A stretch of 64,000 nt of DNA from Streptomyces lunaelactis (lineage in GTDB: Bacteria; Actinomycetota; Actinomycetes; Streptomycetales; Streptomycetaceae), in NCBI RefSeq assembly GCF_003054555.1, contig NZ_CP026304.1, positions 5,952,001-6,016,000 on the forward strand. Reading direction: 5' to 3'. Positions 8,431 through 15,916 of this stretch are shown here, piece by piece; positions within the stretch are counted from its first letter, which is position 1; every line of letters begins with the position of its first letter. The position numbers and the translations under genes were made by a program. The notes beneath the pieces were generated by a model. It searched no databases and was not told where the DNA came from. It worked only from the letters and a program-made list of their open reading frames with translations.

Positions 8431-9555
8431 TCAGGACAGGGTGCGGATGACCGTGCGGACCTGGTCGGCCACCGCCTCCGGCAGGGGGGCGTAGTGAATC
8501 CGCGGGAGGTCCTTCTGGCCCTCCGGACCCGCGGTGTAGGTCAGGAAGGACTTCAGGGCGGGCAGTACATCGGCCGGCGTGCCCTTGTCGCAGACGATCT
8601 CGTACGTGACCTGGACGATGGGGTAGGCCCCGGCGGCCTTGGTGCTGTAGTCGAACTTCAGCGTGATGTCCTTGCCGGTGCCTGCCACTTGGCCTGCGGC
8701 GATACCGGCTGAGGCGGTCTCGGCGGAGACGGCGACGGGCTCGGGGGCACCCGTGTCGAGTCTGACCGTGGGGATCTTGCCCGCCTTGGCGAACGAGAGC
8801 TCGAAGTAACCGATCGCGCCGTCAGTGGCGCCTACCTGAGTTGCCACTCCGTCCGAACCGGGCGCGGAGTTGCCGCCCTTGGCCTGCCAGGCTTTCGTTT
8901 TCGGGTAGGGCCACTCGTCCGGCGCGGCCCCGGCGAGGTAGGCGTTGAGGTTCTGGGTCGTGCCCGAATCGTCGGAGCGGTGCAGTGCGCTGATGGGGAT
9001 TGCGGGCAGCCGAAGCCCGGGGTTCAGGCGCTGGATGGCCGGAGCGTCCCACGTCGTGATCTCCGAATTGAAGATCTTCGCGAGGGTGGGGGCGTCCAGT
9101 ACGAGGTTCTCCACGCCCGAGACGTTGTAGCCGATGGCGATGGGGCCGCCGACCATCGGCAGATCGATGGCTCTGCCCCCCGGACACACCTCGCGGGAAT
9201 CCTCGACCTCGTTGGGCTTCAGTGCGCTGTCGGTCCCGCCGAGCACGGTCGCCCCGCGCAGGAACTGGGCGACACCGGCCCCGGAGCCGACGGGCACGTA
9301 GCGGATCTCCACCCCGGGGCACGCCCGCTGGTACTCCCGCATCCAGTGCGCCATCGCGTTCTGCTGGGCGCTGGAACCGGAGGCGGGCAGCTGCCCCTTC
9401 TGCGCGCACGCGATGCGGCTTGTCGTCGCCTTCGTGGGCGGTGGGTCCTCGTCCGCGGCGTCGCCGAGCCCGCAGGCGGTCAGGAGCACGGCGCCCGCCA
9501 CTGCTGTCACACCCGCGCCGAGCAGGTACCTGCGGCTCGTCAGTCGATGCTGCAT
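8431..9555 (-). CDS. Second PstS-type phosphate-binding lipoprotein, stand-alone
   Basis: A 374-residue protein with the ATG at 9555 preceded by GGAAGGG. The N-terminus carries a twin-arginine-like signal (TSRRYLLGAG) ending in a lipobox (LLTAC). Phosphate-binding loops are LPASGSSAQQNAM, GSGAGVAQFLRG and DSALKPNEV, with HRSDDSGTTQNLNAYL in the second lobe. It belongs to the other PstS branch from the protein at 2949-3926 and has no permease or ATPase beside it, so it must serve the pstCAB above, another Pst complex, or act as a phosphate scavenger or sensor. A PHO-box-like repeat lies about 55-75 nt before the start. It runs convergently toward the channel gene. Confidence 0.88.
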   Translation of the reverse strand: MQHRLTSRRYLLGAGVTAVAGAVLLTACGLGDAADEDPPPTKATTSRIACAQKGQLPASGSSAQQNAMAHWMREYQRACPGVEIRYVPVGSGAGVAQFLRGATVLGGTDSALKPNEVEDSREVCPGGRAIDLPMVGGPIAIGYNVSGVENLVLDAPTLAKIFNSEITTWDAPAIQRLNPGLRLPAIPISALHRSDDSGTTQNLNAYLAGAAPDEWPYPKTKAWQAKGGNSAPGSDGVATQVGATDGAIGYFELSFAKAGKIPTVRLDTGAPEPVAVSAETASAGIAAGQVAGTGKDITLKFDYSTKAAGAYPIVQVTYEIVCDKGTPADVLPALKSFLTYTAGPEGQKDLPRIHYAPLPEAVADQVRTVIRTLS

Positions 9556-9609
9556 CCGTGTTCCCTTCCAGAAGCCGGGAAAATAGATGTTCGCCCTATG
9601 CACGAGCGC

Positions 9610-9631
9610 CTGGGGTGACGCGTCGATGAAC
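9610..9631 (-). promoter_or_regulatory. Candidate PHO box upstream of the second PstS gene
   Basis: On the minus strand two abutting 11-bp units read GTTCATCGACG (9631-9621) and CGTCACCCCAG (9620-9610), matching the GTTCAYC core of Streptomyces PHO boxes. Their spacing and orientation toward the gene starting at 9555 fit activation by PhoP. Confidence 0.5.
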
Positions 9632-9752
9632 ACCAGCTGTCGCTCTGCCACTCTTTGGAAGGCGCGAGCGTTCACCCGGCGGAGGCGGGCGCCGGCAGAG
9701 CTGCCGCGGCGCCGTCCAGGCGCGGCGCGCTCATTGGCGGCAGACTGCTGCC

Positions 9753-11363
9753 ATGGCTGCGAGTGAGTCACTTGATGTCCTGGTGGTGGGCGGGGGGCCG
9801 ACGGGGCTGGCTCTCGCGGCTCAGTTGCACGCGTACGGCGCGCGGTTCCGGATCGTCGACCGGAACCTGGACCGGGCCAGGGAGTCACGTGCCCTGGCCA
9901 TCCAGCCCCGGACCCTGGAAGCCCTGGCCCCGTTCGGCGTGACGGACACATTGGTCGCGCGCGGGAATCCGGCCGTGCAGCTGCGGATGCACCTTCCGGG
10001 TCGTCGTACGGTCCGGCTGCCGCTGTTCGACATCGGCGTCGCCGACACCCCGTACCCCTTCCTGCTGTTCCTGTCCCAGGCCGAGACGGAGAGCGTGGTC
10101 GGCAGCCGTCTCGCCGAGGACGGTACGGCGGTCGAACGGGGAACCGAGCTGGTGGAGCTGACTGCCGAAGGGGGTCACGTCGCCTGCCGGTTGAGGCAGC
10201 GCGACGGCACCGAGGAGAGCGTGCGTGCCCGCTATGTCGTCGGCTGCGACGGGGCGCGCAGCACGGTACGCGATCAGGCCGGGATCGGCTTCGACGGCTA
10301 CTCCTACCCGCAGACGTTCCTCCTCGCTGACCTGGAGGTCGACGGTCTGGAACGCGGCGCCGCGCACGCGTACATGACCGAGACCGGGATGCTGTTCTTC
10401 TTCCCGCTGGGCTCGCCCGCGAGCTGGCGGATGCTCGCGATGCGACCGTCCGGAACCCCCGATGCCGGAACCCCGGGTGCCAAGGGCCCGGATGCCAGCA
10501 GCCCGGGTGCCGAAAACCCGGTGGACATCGGCCAGTTGCAGTCGATTGCCGACCGTTACGTCAGCGACCGGCTGCTCCTGCGCGACCCGGTGTGGATGAC
10601 CGACTTCCGGATCCACAACCGCGGCGCCAAGAACTACCGCTCCGACCGCGTCTTCCTGGCCGGTGACGCCGCCCACATCCACAGTCCCGCCGGGGCCCAG
10701 GGCATGAACACCGGCATCCAGGACGCCCTCAATCTCGGCTGGAAACTCGCCCTCGTCTGCCGCGACGCCGCACCGGCCGCCCTGTTGGACACGTACGAGA
10801 GTGAACGCGCCCCGGTCGGCCGGAACGTCCTGCGCTTCACCGACCGCGCCTTCATCATCGCCACCAGCCGCAGTCCACTGCTGCGGCTGGCCCGCACCCA
10901 CCTCGCACCCCGCCTCGCCCCGCTGGTCCTTCGCCTTCCCGCCCTGCGCGCCGCGGCCTTCCGTAGGCTCTCCCAGCTGGCCATCAACTACCGGCGCAGC
11001 CCCGCCACGGCCGAGGGCCCGCATCCACCCAGGCGCGGCCCGCGGGCAGGTGACCGGCTCCCCGACACTCCCGGCGGCCTGCATGCGACGACTGCCGCGC
11101 CCGGGTACCACCTGCTCCTCTGCGGCCCGCACGACGTCTGGGACACCGGCCGGATCGAGGCCGCCACCCGCGGCCGCGATCACCTGATCCATGTCCACAC
11201 ACTCGGTACGAAGGTGCCCTGGCGCGGCATCACGCACTGCCTGGTCCGGCCCGACGGCTACATCGCGTACCGGGCCGGAGGTACGGACCTGACCGGGCTC
11301 GTCGGATATCTCGAACGGTGGCTGCCGCTCTCGGCCGCCGCGGCGCGCACGACCCGCGCGTGA
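9753..11363 (+). CDS. FAD-dependent aromatic-hydroxylase-type monooxygenase (PHBH fold)
   Basis: A 536-residue protein with the dinucleotide-binding motif VVGGGPTGLALAAQL near the N-terminus, the middle DG motif YVVGCDGARSTVRD, and the second FAD motif FLAGDAAHIHSPAGAQGMN followed by GIQDALNLGWKLA. A C-terminal thioredoxin-like domain ending near RPDGYIAYRAGG is typical of phenol/polyketide hydroxylases of this class. Residues of about 234-253 are a low-complexity insert made of four 15-nt repeats. No polyketide or aromatic pathway genes are adjacent, so the substrate is unknown. It diverges from the PstS-type gene and converges on arsR. Confidence 0.85.
   Translation: MAASESLDVLVVGGGPTGLALAAQLHAYGARFRIVDRNLDRARESRALAIQPRTLEALAPFGVTDTLVARGNPAVQLRMHLPGRRTVRLPLFDIGVADTPYPFLLFLSQAETESVVGSRLAEDGTAVERGTELVELTAEGGHVACRLRQRDGTEESVRARYVVGCDGARSTVRDQAGIGFDGYSYPQTFLLADLEVDGLERGAAHAYMTETGMLFFFPLGSPASWRMLAMRPSGTPDAGTPGAKGPDASSPGAENPVDIGQLQSIADRYVSDRLLLRDPVWMTDFRIHNRGAKNYRSDRVFLAGDAAHIHSPAGAQGMNTGIQDALNLGWKLALVCRDAAPAALLDTYESERAPVGRNVLRFTDRAFIIATSRSPLLRLARTHLAPRLAPLVLRLPALRAAAFRRLSQLAINYRRSPATAEGPHPPRRGPRAGDRLPDTPGGLHATTAAPGYHLLLCGPHDVWDTGRIEAATRGRDHLIHVHTLGTKVPWRGITHCLVRPDGYIAYRAGGTDLTGLVGYLERWLPLSAAAARTTRA
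10452..10511 (+). repeat. Four degenerate 15-nt tandem repeats inside the monooxygenase gene
   Basis: Units at 10452-10466, 10467-10481, 10482-10496 and 10497-10511 encode GTPDA, GTPGA, KGPDA and SSPGA (consensus xxP-D/G-A), and a fifth partial unit (ENP) follows. The insert keeps the frame and sits between the substrate-binding strands and the second FAD motif, probably as a flexible surface loop. Confidence 0.8.
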
Positions 11364-11379
11364 ACGGCGATGGTGCGCG

Positions 11380-11739
11380 TCAGGCCGCGTACCGGCCGAG
11401 GATGTGGCCCAGGGCGGCCAGCACGGACGGCTCGACCCGGTAGTAGACCCAGGTGCCGCGCCGCTCGGAGGTGAGCAGGCCCGCTTCCTTGAGCTTCTTC
11501 AGGTGATGGCTGACGGTCGGCTGGGAGACGCCGACGTCGGAGATGTCGCAGACGCATGCCTCGCCGCCCTCGTGCGAGGCGATCGACGAGAAGAGCCGCA
11601 GCCGGACCGGGTCGCCGAGCGCCTTGAACATGGCGGCCGTGCGTACGGCCTCCTCTGCCGTGAGGGGGCGTTCGGTCAACGGCGGGCAGCAGGGGGCGAC
11701 GTCCGGCTCCAGCAGGGGCAGCACCTTCGTATTCGACAT
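11380..11739 (-). CDS. arsR: ArsR, arsenite-responsive repressor with CVC box
   Basis: A 119-residue repressor. The sensor box ACVCDI and the N-terminal CCPP pair supply the cysteines expected for arsenite binding; recognition helix SQPTVSHHLKKLKEAG and wing SERRGTWVYYRVE follow. The ATG at 11739 has no Shine-Dalgarno sequence, and an operator-like repeat covers the start, which suggests a leaderless transcript. The same reading frame stays open far upstream through arsO, but only this portion is coding. It is divergent from arsO and should control both genes. Of the three ArsR-type proteins in the window this is the one with the classical arsenite site. Confidence 0.93.
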   Translation of the reverse strand: MSNTKVLPLLEPDVAPCCPPLTERPLTAEEAVRTAAMFKALGDPVRLRLFSSIASHEGGEACVCDISDVGVSQPTVSHHLKKLKEAGLLTSERRGTWVYYRVEPSVLAALGHILGRYAA

Positions 11740-11820
11740 ACGTCTATGTTGACACACGTCGAACCAAGCGCCCGCGTCGCTCCTCTGTTTCGATGTGTGT
11801 CTATGTTGACGTCCATCGAA
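11732..11820. promoter_or_regulatory. Two copies of an ArsR-operator-like repeat in the arsR/arsO divergent promoter
   Basis: GTCTATGTTGAC, five variable bases, then TCGAA occurs at 11742-11763 and again, in the same orientation, at 11799-11820. The first copy extends leftward into an imperfect palindrome, TTCGACATA (11732-11740) against TATGTTGAC (11745-11753), which overlaps the arsR start codon. A shorter related piece (GGATGTCGAA) lies near 11853-11862, close to arsO. Duplicate operators between divergent ars promoters are the expected arrangement. Confidence 0.7.
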
Positions 11821-11883
11821 GCAGGTGGCATCCTGGCTACGTAAGCCATCGACGGATGTCGAAATAATGCCTGGGGAGTCACC

Positions 11884-13263
11884 GTGACCGTGCCGACCAC
11901 CGAGATGCCCGCCACCGCCCTGCCCACCGTGGTGATCGGAGCCGGCCCGATCGGTCTGGCCGCTGCCGCCCACCTCGTCGAGCGCGGCATCGAGCCCCTG
12001 GTCCTGGAGGCGGGGGACAGTGCGGGCGCCGCCGTACGGCAGTGGAGTCATGTACGCCTCTTCTCCACCTGGGCCGAGCTCGTCGACCCCGCCGCCGAGA
12101 AGCTCCTGGCCCCCACCGGCTGGACCGCGCCCGACGGAGCGACGTACCCCACCGGCGGCGACTGGGCGGAGCGCTACCTGCAGCCGCTCGCCGACACCCT
12201 GGGCGACAGGGTCCGCTTCGGCGCCCGCGTCACCGGTGTCTCCCGCCTCGGCCGCGACCGGGTCGTCGACGCCGACCGCGAGCGGCAGCCCTTCACCGTG
12301 CACATCCAAGGCGCCGACGGGACCGAGCAGCGGATCACGGCCCGCGCCGTCATCGACGCCTCCGGCACCTGGTCGACGCCCGGCCCGATCGGCGGCGACG
12401 GCCTGCCCGCCCTCGGCGAGCGCGCTGCGGCAGACCGCATCTCCTACCGGGTCCCGGACCTCAAGGACCCGGCCGTACGCGCCCGTTACGAGGGCCGGCG
12501 CACCGCCGTCATCGGCTCCGGCGCCTCCGCCTTCACCGCCCTCGCCGACCTTGCCGACCTGGCCGAGGACGCCCCGGGCACCCACGCCGTGTGGGTCCTG
12601 CGGCGCGGCATCGGCGGCTCCACCTTCGGCGGCGGCGAAGCCGACCAACTGCCCGCCCGCGGCGCACTCGGCCTGCGTGCCAAGGCCGCCGTCGACGACG
12701 GATACGCCTCCGCCGTCACCGGATTCCGCACGGCAGCCGTCGAGAGGAGCGGCGGCCGGCTGGTGCTCGTGGCCGAGGACGGGCGCCGTCTCGACCCGGT
12801 CGAGACGGTCATCGTGCTGACCGGCTTCCGCCCCGACCTGTCCTTCCTCGAAGAGCTCCGCCTCGGGCTCGACGATCGTCTCCAGGCTCCGGTCGAACTG
12901 GCCCCGCTGATCGACCCCAATGTCCACTCCTGCGGCACCGTCCACCCGCACGGCGTCCGCGAGCTCTCGCACCCGGAGCAGGACGTCCACCTCGTCGGCA
13001 TGAAGAGCTACGGCCGGGCCCCGACCTTCCTCGCCATGACCGGCTACGAGCAGGTCCGCTCCGTCGCAGCCGCCCTCGCCGGAGACCAGGAAGCCGCCGA
13101 GCGCGTCGAGTTGACCCTCCCCGAGACCGGCGTATGCGGCGGCGCCGGCCTGTTCGACGAGCCCGACGCCGCCAGGGCCGAAGAGGGCGGCGGCTGCTGT
13201 GCGGCCCCCACCACCCTCCAGATCGGCACCGGCACCCCGGCCACCTCCGGCGGCGGCTGCTGA
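11884..13263 (+). CDS. arsO: ArsO-type flavin-dependent monooxygenase of arsenic loci, with Cys-rich tail
   Basis: GTG 11884 follows GGGGAG. The 459-residue protein has a Rossmann FAD motif VVIGAGPIGLAAAAHL, a Baeyer-Villiger-like region, a second nucleotide motif TAVIGSGASAFTALADL, the conserved ATG-like segment VIVLTGFRPDLSFL, and near the end HLVGMKSYGRAPTFLAMTGYEQVRS, characteristic of ars-operon flavoproteins. The last 40 or so residues hold cysteines in VCGGAG, GGGCCAAP and SGGGC, a likely arsenite-binding tail. Family members are linked to arsenic resistance, but the reaction is not settled. Divergent from arsR through shared operators. No acr3 follows it, unlike many homologous loci. 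Confidence 0.88.
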   Translation: MTVPTTEMPATALPTVVIGAGPIGLAAAAHLVERGIEPLVLEAGDSAGAAVRQWSHVRLFSTWAELVDPAAEKLLAPTGWTAPDGATYPTGGDWAERYLQPLADTLGDRVRFGARVTGVSRLGRDRVVDADRERQPFTVHIQGADGTEQRITARAVIDASGTWSTPGPIGGDGLPALGERAAADRISYRVPDLKDPAVRARYEGRRTAVIGSGASAFTALADLADLAEDAPGTHAVWVLRRGIGGSTFGGGEADQLPARGALGLRAKAAVDDGYASAVTGFRTAAVERSGGRLVLVAEDGRRLDPVETVIVLTGFRPDLSFLEELRLGLDDRLQAPVELAPLIDPNVHSCGTVHPHGVRELSHPEQDVHLVGMKSYGRAPTFLAMTGYEQVRSVAAALAGDQEAAERVELTLPETGVCGGAGLFDEPDAARAEEGGGCCAAPTTLQIGTGTPATSGGGC

Positions 13264-13580
13264 CCCGGCGATGACCGGCCTTTGGCGCGAGGGGACCGCG
13301 ATCTTATCGGTGACAATGGGTGACGTCTCGCTGGTCACGGCGAACTCCGGCTCGGCTGACCGGGGTTCACCAGCTGTGCAGTCAGTGCGCGGCTATCTGG
13401 TTGTTACTGGCCCACGTGTCCGCGGTGGTTTCGGCGGTGGTCGGTGGGCAGGTGCCCGCGGGATGCGGAACTTCGATCGGATGCTGGTCTCTGCATTCTC
13501 CATCTCGTGTGCGTCGCGCTTTCGCCTGCTGACAGTCGCCTCGATTGTGGAGAAGGCCGCCGTACATCGGCGCGCGAGAA
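13264..13580. other. Intergenic region after arsO, no gene recognised
   Basis: This 317-nt stretch is less biased in composition than its neighbours. Short frames are open on both strands but lack ribosome-binding sites and recognisable motifs. It may hold decayed mobile DNA, because a clear transposase remnant lies within 1 kb, but I cannot show that. Confidence 0.5.
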
Positions 13581-14108
13581 CTACTTGCGGACTCGGCCCC
13601 ACGGCTTGAAGACCGAGAGCACCATCGCGAAACTCAGCAGCACCATGGCGGTGGTGGCGAGGAACGCGACGAACCAGATGTCCTGCAACGGTTGTTCGCC
13701 CGAGGCGAGTTCGGTGATCGGGCCCAGGAACAACAGCAGCATCACGCAGGCGATGACGTTGAGGGCCAGCTTCACCGATACCCACCAGTAGCGAACGAGT
13801 CCCCACTTGGTCGCCAGCCCCAGCAGGACACCGGTGACAAGGCAGACCACCCCCGCTGCGAGAGCCGACAGCAGCAGGGGAACGACGAAGAAGTCCGCGA
13901 GTGCCCGGTATACGGCGGTGCGGTCGTCGCCCGCGCGTACCCAGCCGATCACCACCAGAACGGTGGAGATGACATCGATGCCGATCCAGGCTCCTGCCGA
14001 CACGACATGCGTGACCAGGATGCTCTTGCGCAGCCGGGCCGGGATGCGCCAGCGGACTCGGTTCACCCGTGCCGGCGGGGTGGTTCGGGGTGTGGTGAGG
14101 GTACTCAT
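13581..14108 (-). CDS. Four-helix integral membrane protein (DUF2269-like)
   Basis: A 175-residue protein with four predicted membrane helices: around ILVTHVVSAGAWIGIDVIST, FFVVPLLLSALAAGVVCLV, YWWVSVKLALNVIACVMLL and IWFVAFLATTAMVLLSFAM. The basic N-terminus and the short basic tail (KPWGRVRK) suggest both ends are cytoplasmic. The pattern His-x3-Ala-x-Trp in the first helix resembles DUF2269-type or haem-copper-related small membrane proteins; no catalytic motif is seen. Function unknown. Confidence 0.72.
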   Translation of the reverse strand: MSTLTTPRTTPPARVNRVRWRIPARLRKSILVTHVVSAGAWIGIDVISTVLVVIGWVRAGDDRTAVYRALADFFVVPLLLSALAAGVVCLVTGVLLGLATKWGLVRYWWVSVKLALNVIACVMLLLFLGPITELASGEQPLQDIWFVAFLATTAMVLLSFAMVLSVFKPWGRVRK

Positions 14109-14157
14109 GATCGTCCTTGTCTGCGGGGTGCATGGGGTACGGGGCAGGTGCGGTCGA

Positions 14158-14442
14158 TCAACCGCGGGAGACCTCTAGGGATCTTTGACGGCGTCGGCGT
14201 CGGTGCCGCTCAGCGCGGCCATCGAGACGCGTTTTGGTCCTTGCGGCGGTGACCCGCACGACGGGGGTGTGGCCACGGCGGTTCCACGTGCGGCCTTCGG
14301 GCGGCCTCAGGCCCCGGCCTGCCTCGTCCAAGTCGGCTACCGCGGAACGGACTTGCTCGCGCCGCGCCCGCTCCTCGGCCGTCAGCCCACCGCCATCGGG
14401 ATGCCTCAGCCCTCCGGCACAGCACCCCACACCAACCGTCAC
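14158..14442 (-). pseudogene. Remnant of an IS630-family transposase, internally deleted and frameshifted
   Basis: The minus strand reads [20 protein letters not shown], the N-terminal helix-turn-helix start of Streptomyces IS630-type transposases, runs through DLDEAG, and then jumps to [19 protein letters not shown], a segment that normally lies near the second catalytic Asp some 150 residues later. Just after ARTK one extra base shifts the frame; the correct frame continues as [11 protein letters not shown]. The middle of the gene and the C-terminal catalytic part are gone. This is dead mobile DNA and marks past insertion activity here. Confidence 0.72.
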
Positions 14443-14535
14443 GACCCGAGTTGACCCGCACCATCAAAGATCTCTGGACCGAAAGCAGAGCCGGCACGGC
14501 TCGCCCGGCCGGGTGCCGGCCGCAACATCAACGGG

Positions 14536-15021
14536 CTACGCACGCCACAGCCAGGTGGCCCGCTCATACAACGGCTCGAAGCCGACGCGCACCATGTTGT
14601 GCAGCGACGGGTTGTGCTCACCGGGACCTTCCACGCCGGTCTCGGCGACGAGCCATCGGCAGCCCTCAGCCGTGGCCGCCCGGACGCGAGCGGTGAGCAG
14701 CGCCGACTGGGCGCCACGCCCGCGCGCTTCCGGGAGCGTCGCCCCGCCGAACATGTCGGCGCACTCCCCGTTCAGGAAGACGCTCCCGACCGCGACGATC
14801 CGCTCACCCCCCCATACCGCGTACTGTTCGGCGCCGAACCCACCCGCCCGGTTGAAGAAGTTGCTCGGGTCCTCGCGGATGGCCAGTGCCCGCGTCGAGC
14901 CGACCTGCAACGAGCCGACGCCCAAGGCCTCCCGTACGGACGCCGACGCGCTGGTCGCGAAGTCGGCGTAGGCCATGATCTCGGTCAGCTCGGCAAGGCC
15001 GGGCGGCACGGTGGTCGTCAT
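14536..15021 (-). CDS. GNAT-family N-acetyltransferase
   Basis: The ATG at 15021 has GGGAGAA upstream and gives 161 residues; an ATG at 15075 would add 18 non-conserved residues. The acetyl-CoA loop is EARGRGAQSALLTARVRAA, with EYAVWGG-like strands before it and NPSLHNMVRVGFEPLYERATW at the end, where the Tyr and GF are typical of GNAT motif B. The N-terminal half is short compared with many homologues of about 250 residues, so part of the substrate domain may be missing. Substrate unknown. The neighbouring IMPase-like gene lies 60 bp away on the same strand and may be co-transcribed. Confidence 0.78.
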   Translation of the reverse strand: MTTTVPPGLAELTEIMAYADFATSASASVREALGVGSLQVGSTRALAIREDPSNFFNRAGGFGAEQYAVWGGERIVAVGSVFLNGECADMFGGATLPEARGRGAQSALLTARVRAATAEGCRWLVAETGVEGPGEHNPSLHNMVRVGFEPLYERATWLWRA

Positions 15022-15081
15022 TCGCGATTCTCCCGTTCGTGGCGGTGATGAGGAAGATGGATCCGGACTTTGCAACTTCCC

Positions 15082-15861
15082 TCAGGCGGTGAGGACTTCC
15101 AGCGCGGCGGCGTGCACACCCGGCGCGGCGGCGAGGTAGCTCTCGCCGGCCAGTTCCCACGGTTTGCCCTCGATGTCGGTCACGACGCCTCCGGCCTCCT
15201 GGACCAGAAGCACACCTGCCGCGTGGGACCGGACGTTGTCGAACTGCCAGTGCAAGTCCATCTGGCCCGCGGCGACCTGGGCGAGATGTTGGGTCACCGG
15301 TACGGAGACCCGCACATAGAGGGCGGCGTTCATCATCGCGGTGAAGGCGGAGCCCATCCGCTTCGCGAGCTCGGGGTCGTGACCCGGCTTGGCCTGGCCG
15401 GTCCCGGCCAGTGCGCCGTCCAACGACGTCTTGACCGAAACCCGCAGCCGTTCACCGTTGAGGAACGCCCCGCCGCCCTCGGTCGCAGTGAACATCTCGT
15501 CGAGGGCCGGGAAGTAGACCACCGCCAGCACCGGGCGGCCGTCACGGACGAGGCTCACGCCGATGTTCCAGTCGGGCATGCCGTGCACGGCGTTGACGTT
15601 GCCACCGACCGGGTCGATGAGCCACCACTCGCCCATGGCCAGCGGTCCCGATCCGTGTTCGTCGTTGAGCCAGCCCGCGCTCGGCAGGGCCTCGGTCAAC
15701 GCCGGGCGCAACGTGTCGACGACGGCCGCGTCATTGGCCTGGAGGTTCACGAGCAGTTCGGGGAGCCCGGGCTGACGGGACTCGGTGGAATAGCGCGTCA
15801 TCATCCGGGCGCCGGCGTGGCGGACGGCGGCGACGGTGGCGGCAAGCAGTTCCTGGTTCAT
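15082..15861 (-). CDS. Inositol-monophosphatase-like protein with altered metal-binding motif
   Basis: A 259-residue protein of the IMPase/FBPase superfamily by overall pattern: DEHG loop, IDPVGGNVNAVHGMPDWNIG, VVYFPALDEMFTATEGGGAFLNGERL, and a C-terminal FDNVRSHAAGVLLVQEAGG. The canonical DPxDGTxNF motif is here DPVGGNVN (D83, then Gly86 in place of the second metal Asp), and the C-terminal WDxAAG is NVRSHAAG. Standard two- or three-metal phosphatase chemistry is therefore doubtful; a divergent subfamily or loss of activity is possible. Starts 55 nt from the divergent LysR gene. Confidence 0.75.
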   Translation of the reverse strand: MNQELLAATVAAVRHAGARMMTRYSTESRQPGLPELLVNLQANDAAVVDTLRPALTEALPSAGWLNDEHGSGPLAMGEWWLIDPVGGNVNAVHGMPDWNIGVSLVRDGRPVLAVVYFPALDEMFTATEGGGAFLNGERLRVSVKTSLDGALAGTGQAKPGHDPELAKRMGSAFTAMMNAALYVRVSVPVTQHLAQVAAGQMDLHWQFDNVRSHAAGVLLVQEAGGVVTDIEGKPWELAGESYLAAAPGVHAAALEVLTA

Positions 15862-15896
15862 GGGATGCTCCTGGAGTTGATCGAAGTGGATCTATG

Positions 15897-15907
15897 TCTT
15901 GTTAAGA
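15897..15907. promoter_or_regulatory. Candidate LysR binding core in the IMPase-like/lysR divergent promoter
   Basis: TCTTG-T-TAAGA is a near-perfect inverted repeat in the 55-nt AT-rich gap between the two divergent genes, immediately before the LysR start. The position is as expected for autoregulation and control of the divergent gene. Confidence 0.4.
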
Positions 15908-15916
15908 TTTACTTTT

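Noticed and set aside
9753..11363. Monooxygenase as part of a secondary-metabolite gene cluster
   Set aside because: No polyketide, peptide or terpene synthase genes are adjacent; a single tailoring-type enzyme is not enough.
11884..13263. ArsO-type protein read as a thioredoxin reductase
   Set aside because: There is no CxxC redox pair between the two nucleotide motifs; the cysteines are only at the C-terminus.
11740..13338. Upstream extension of the arsR frame to 652 codons
   Set aside because: It runs antisense to arsO, which has clear FAD motifs; only the last 119 codons show ArsR features.
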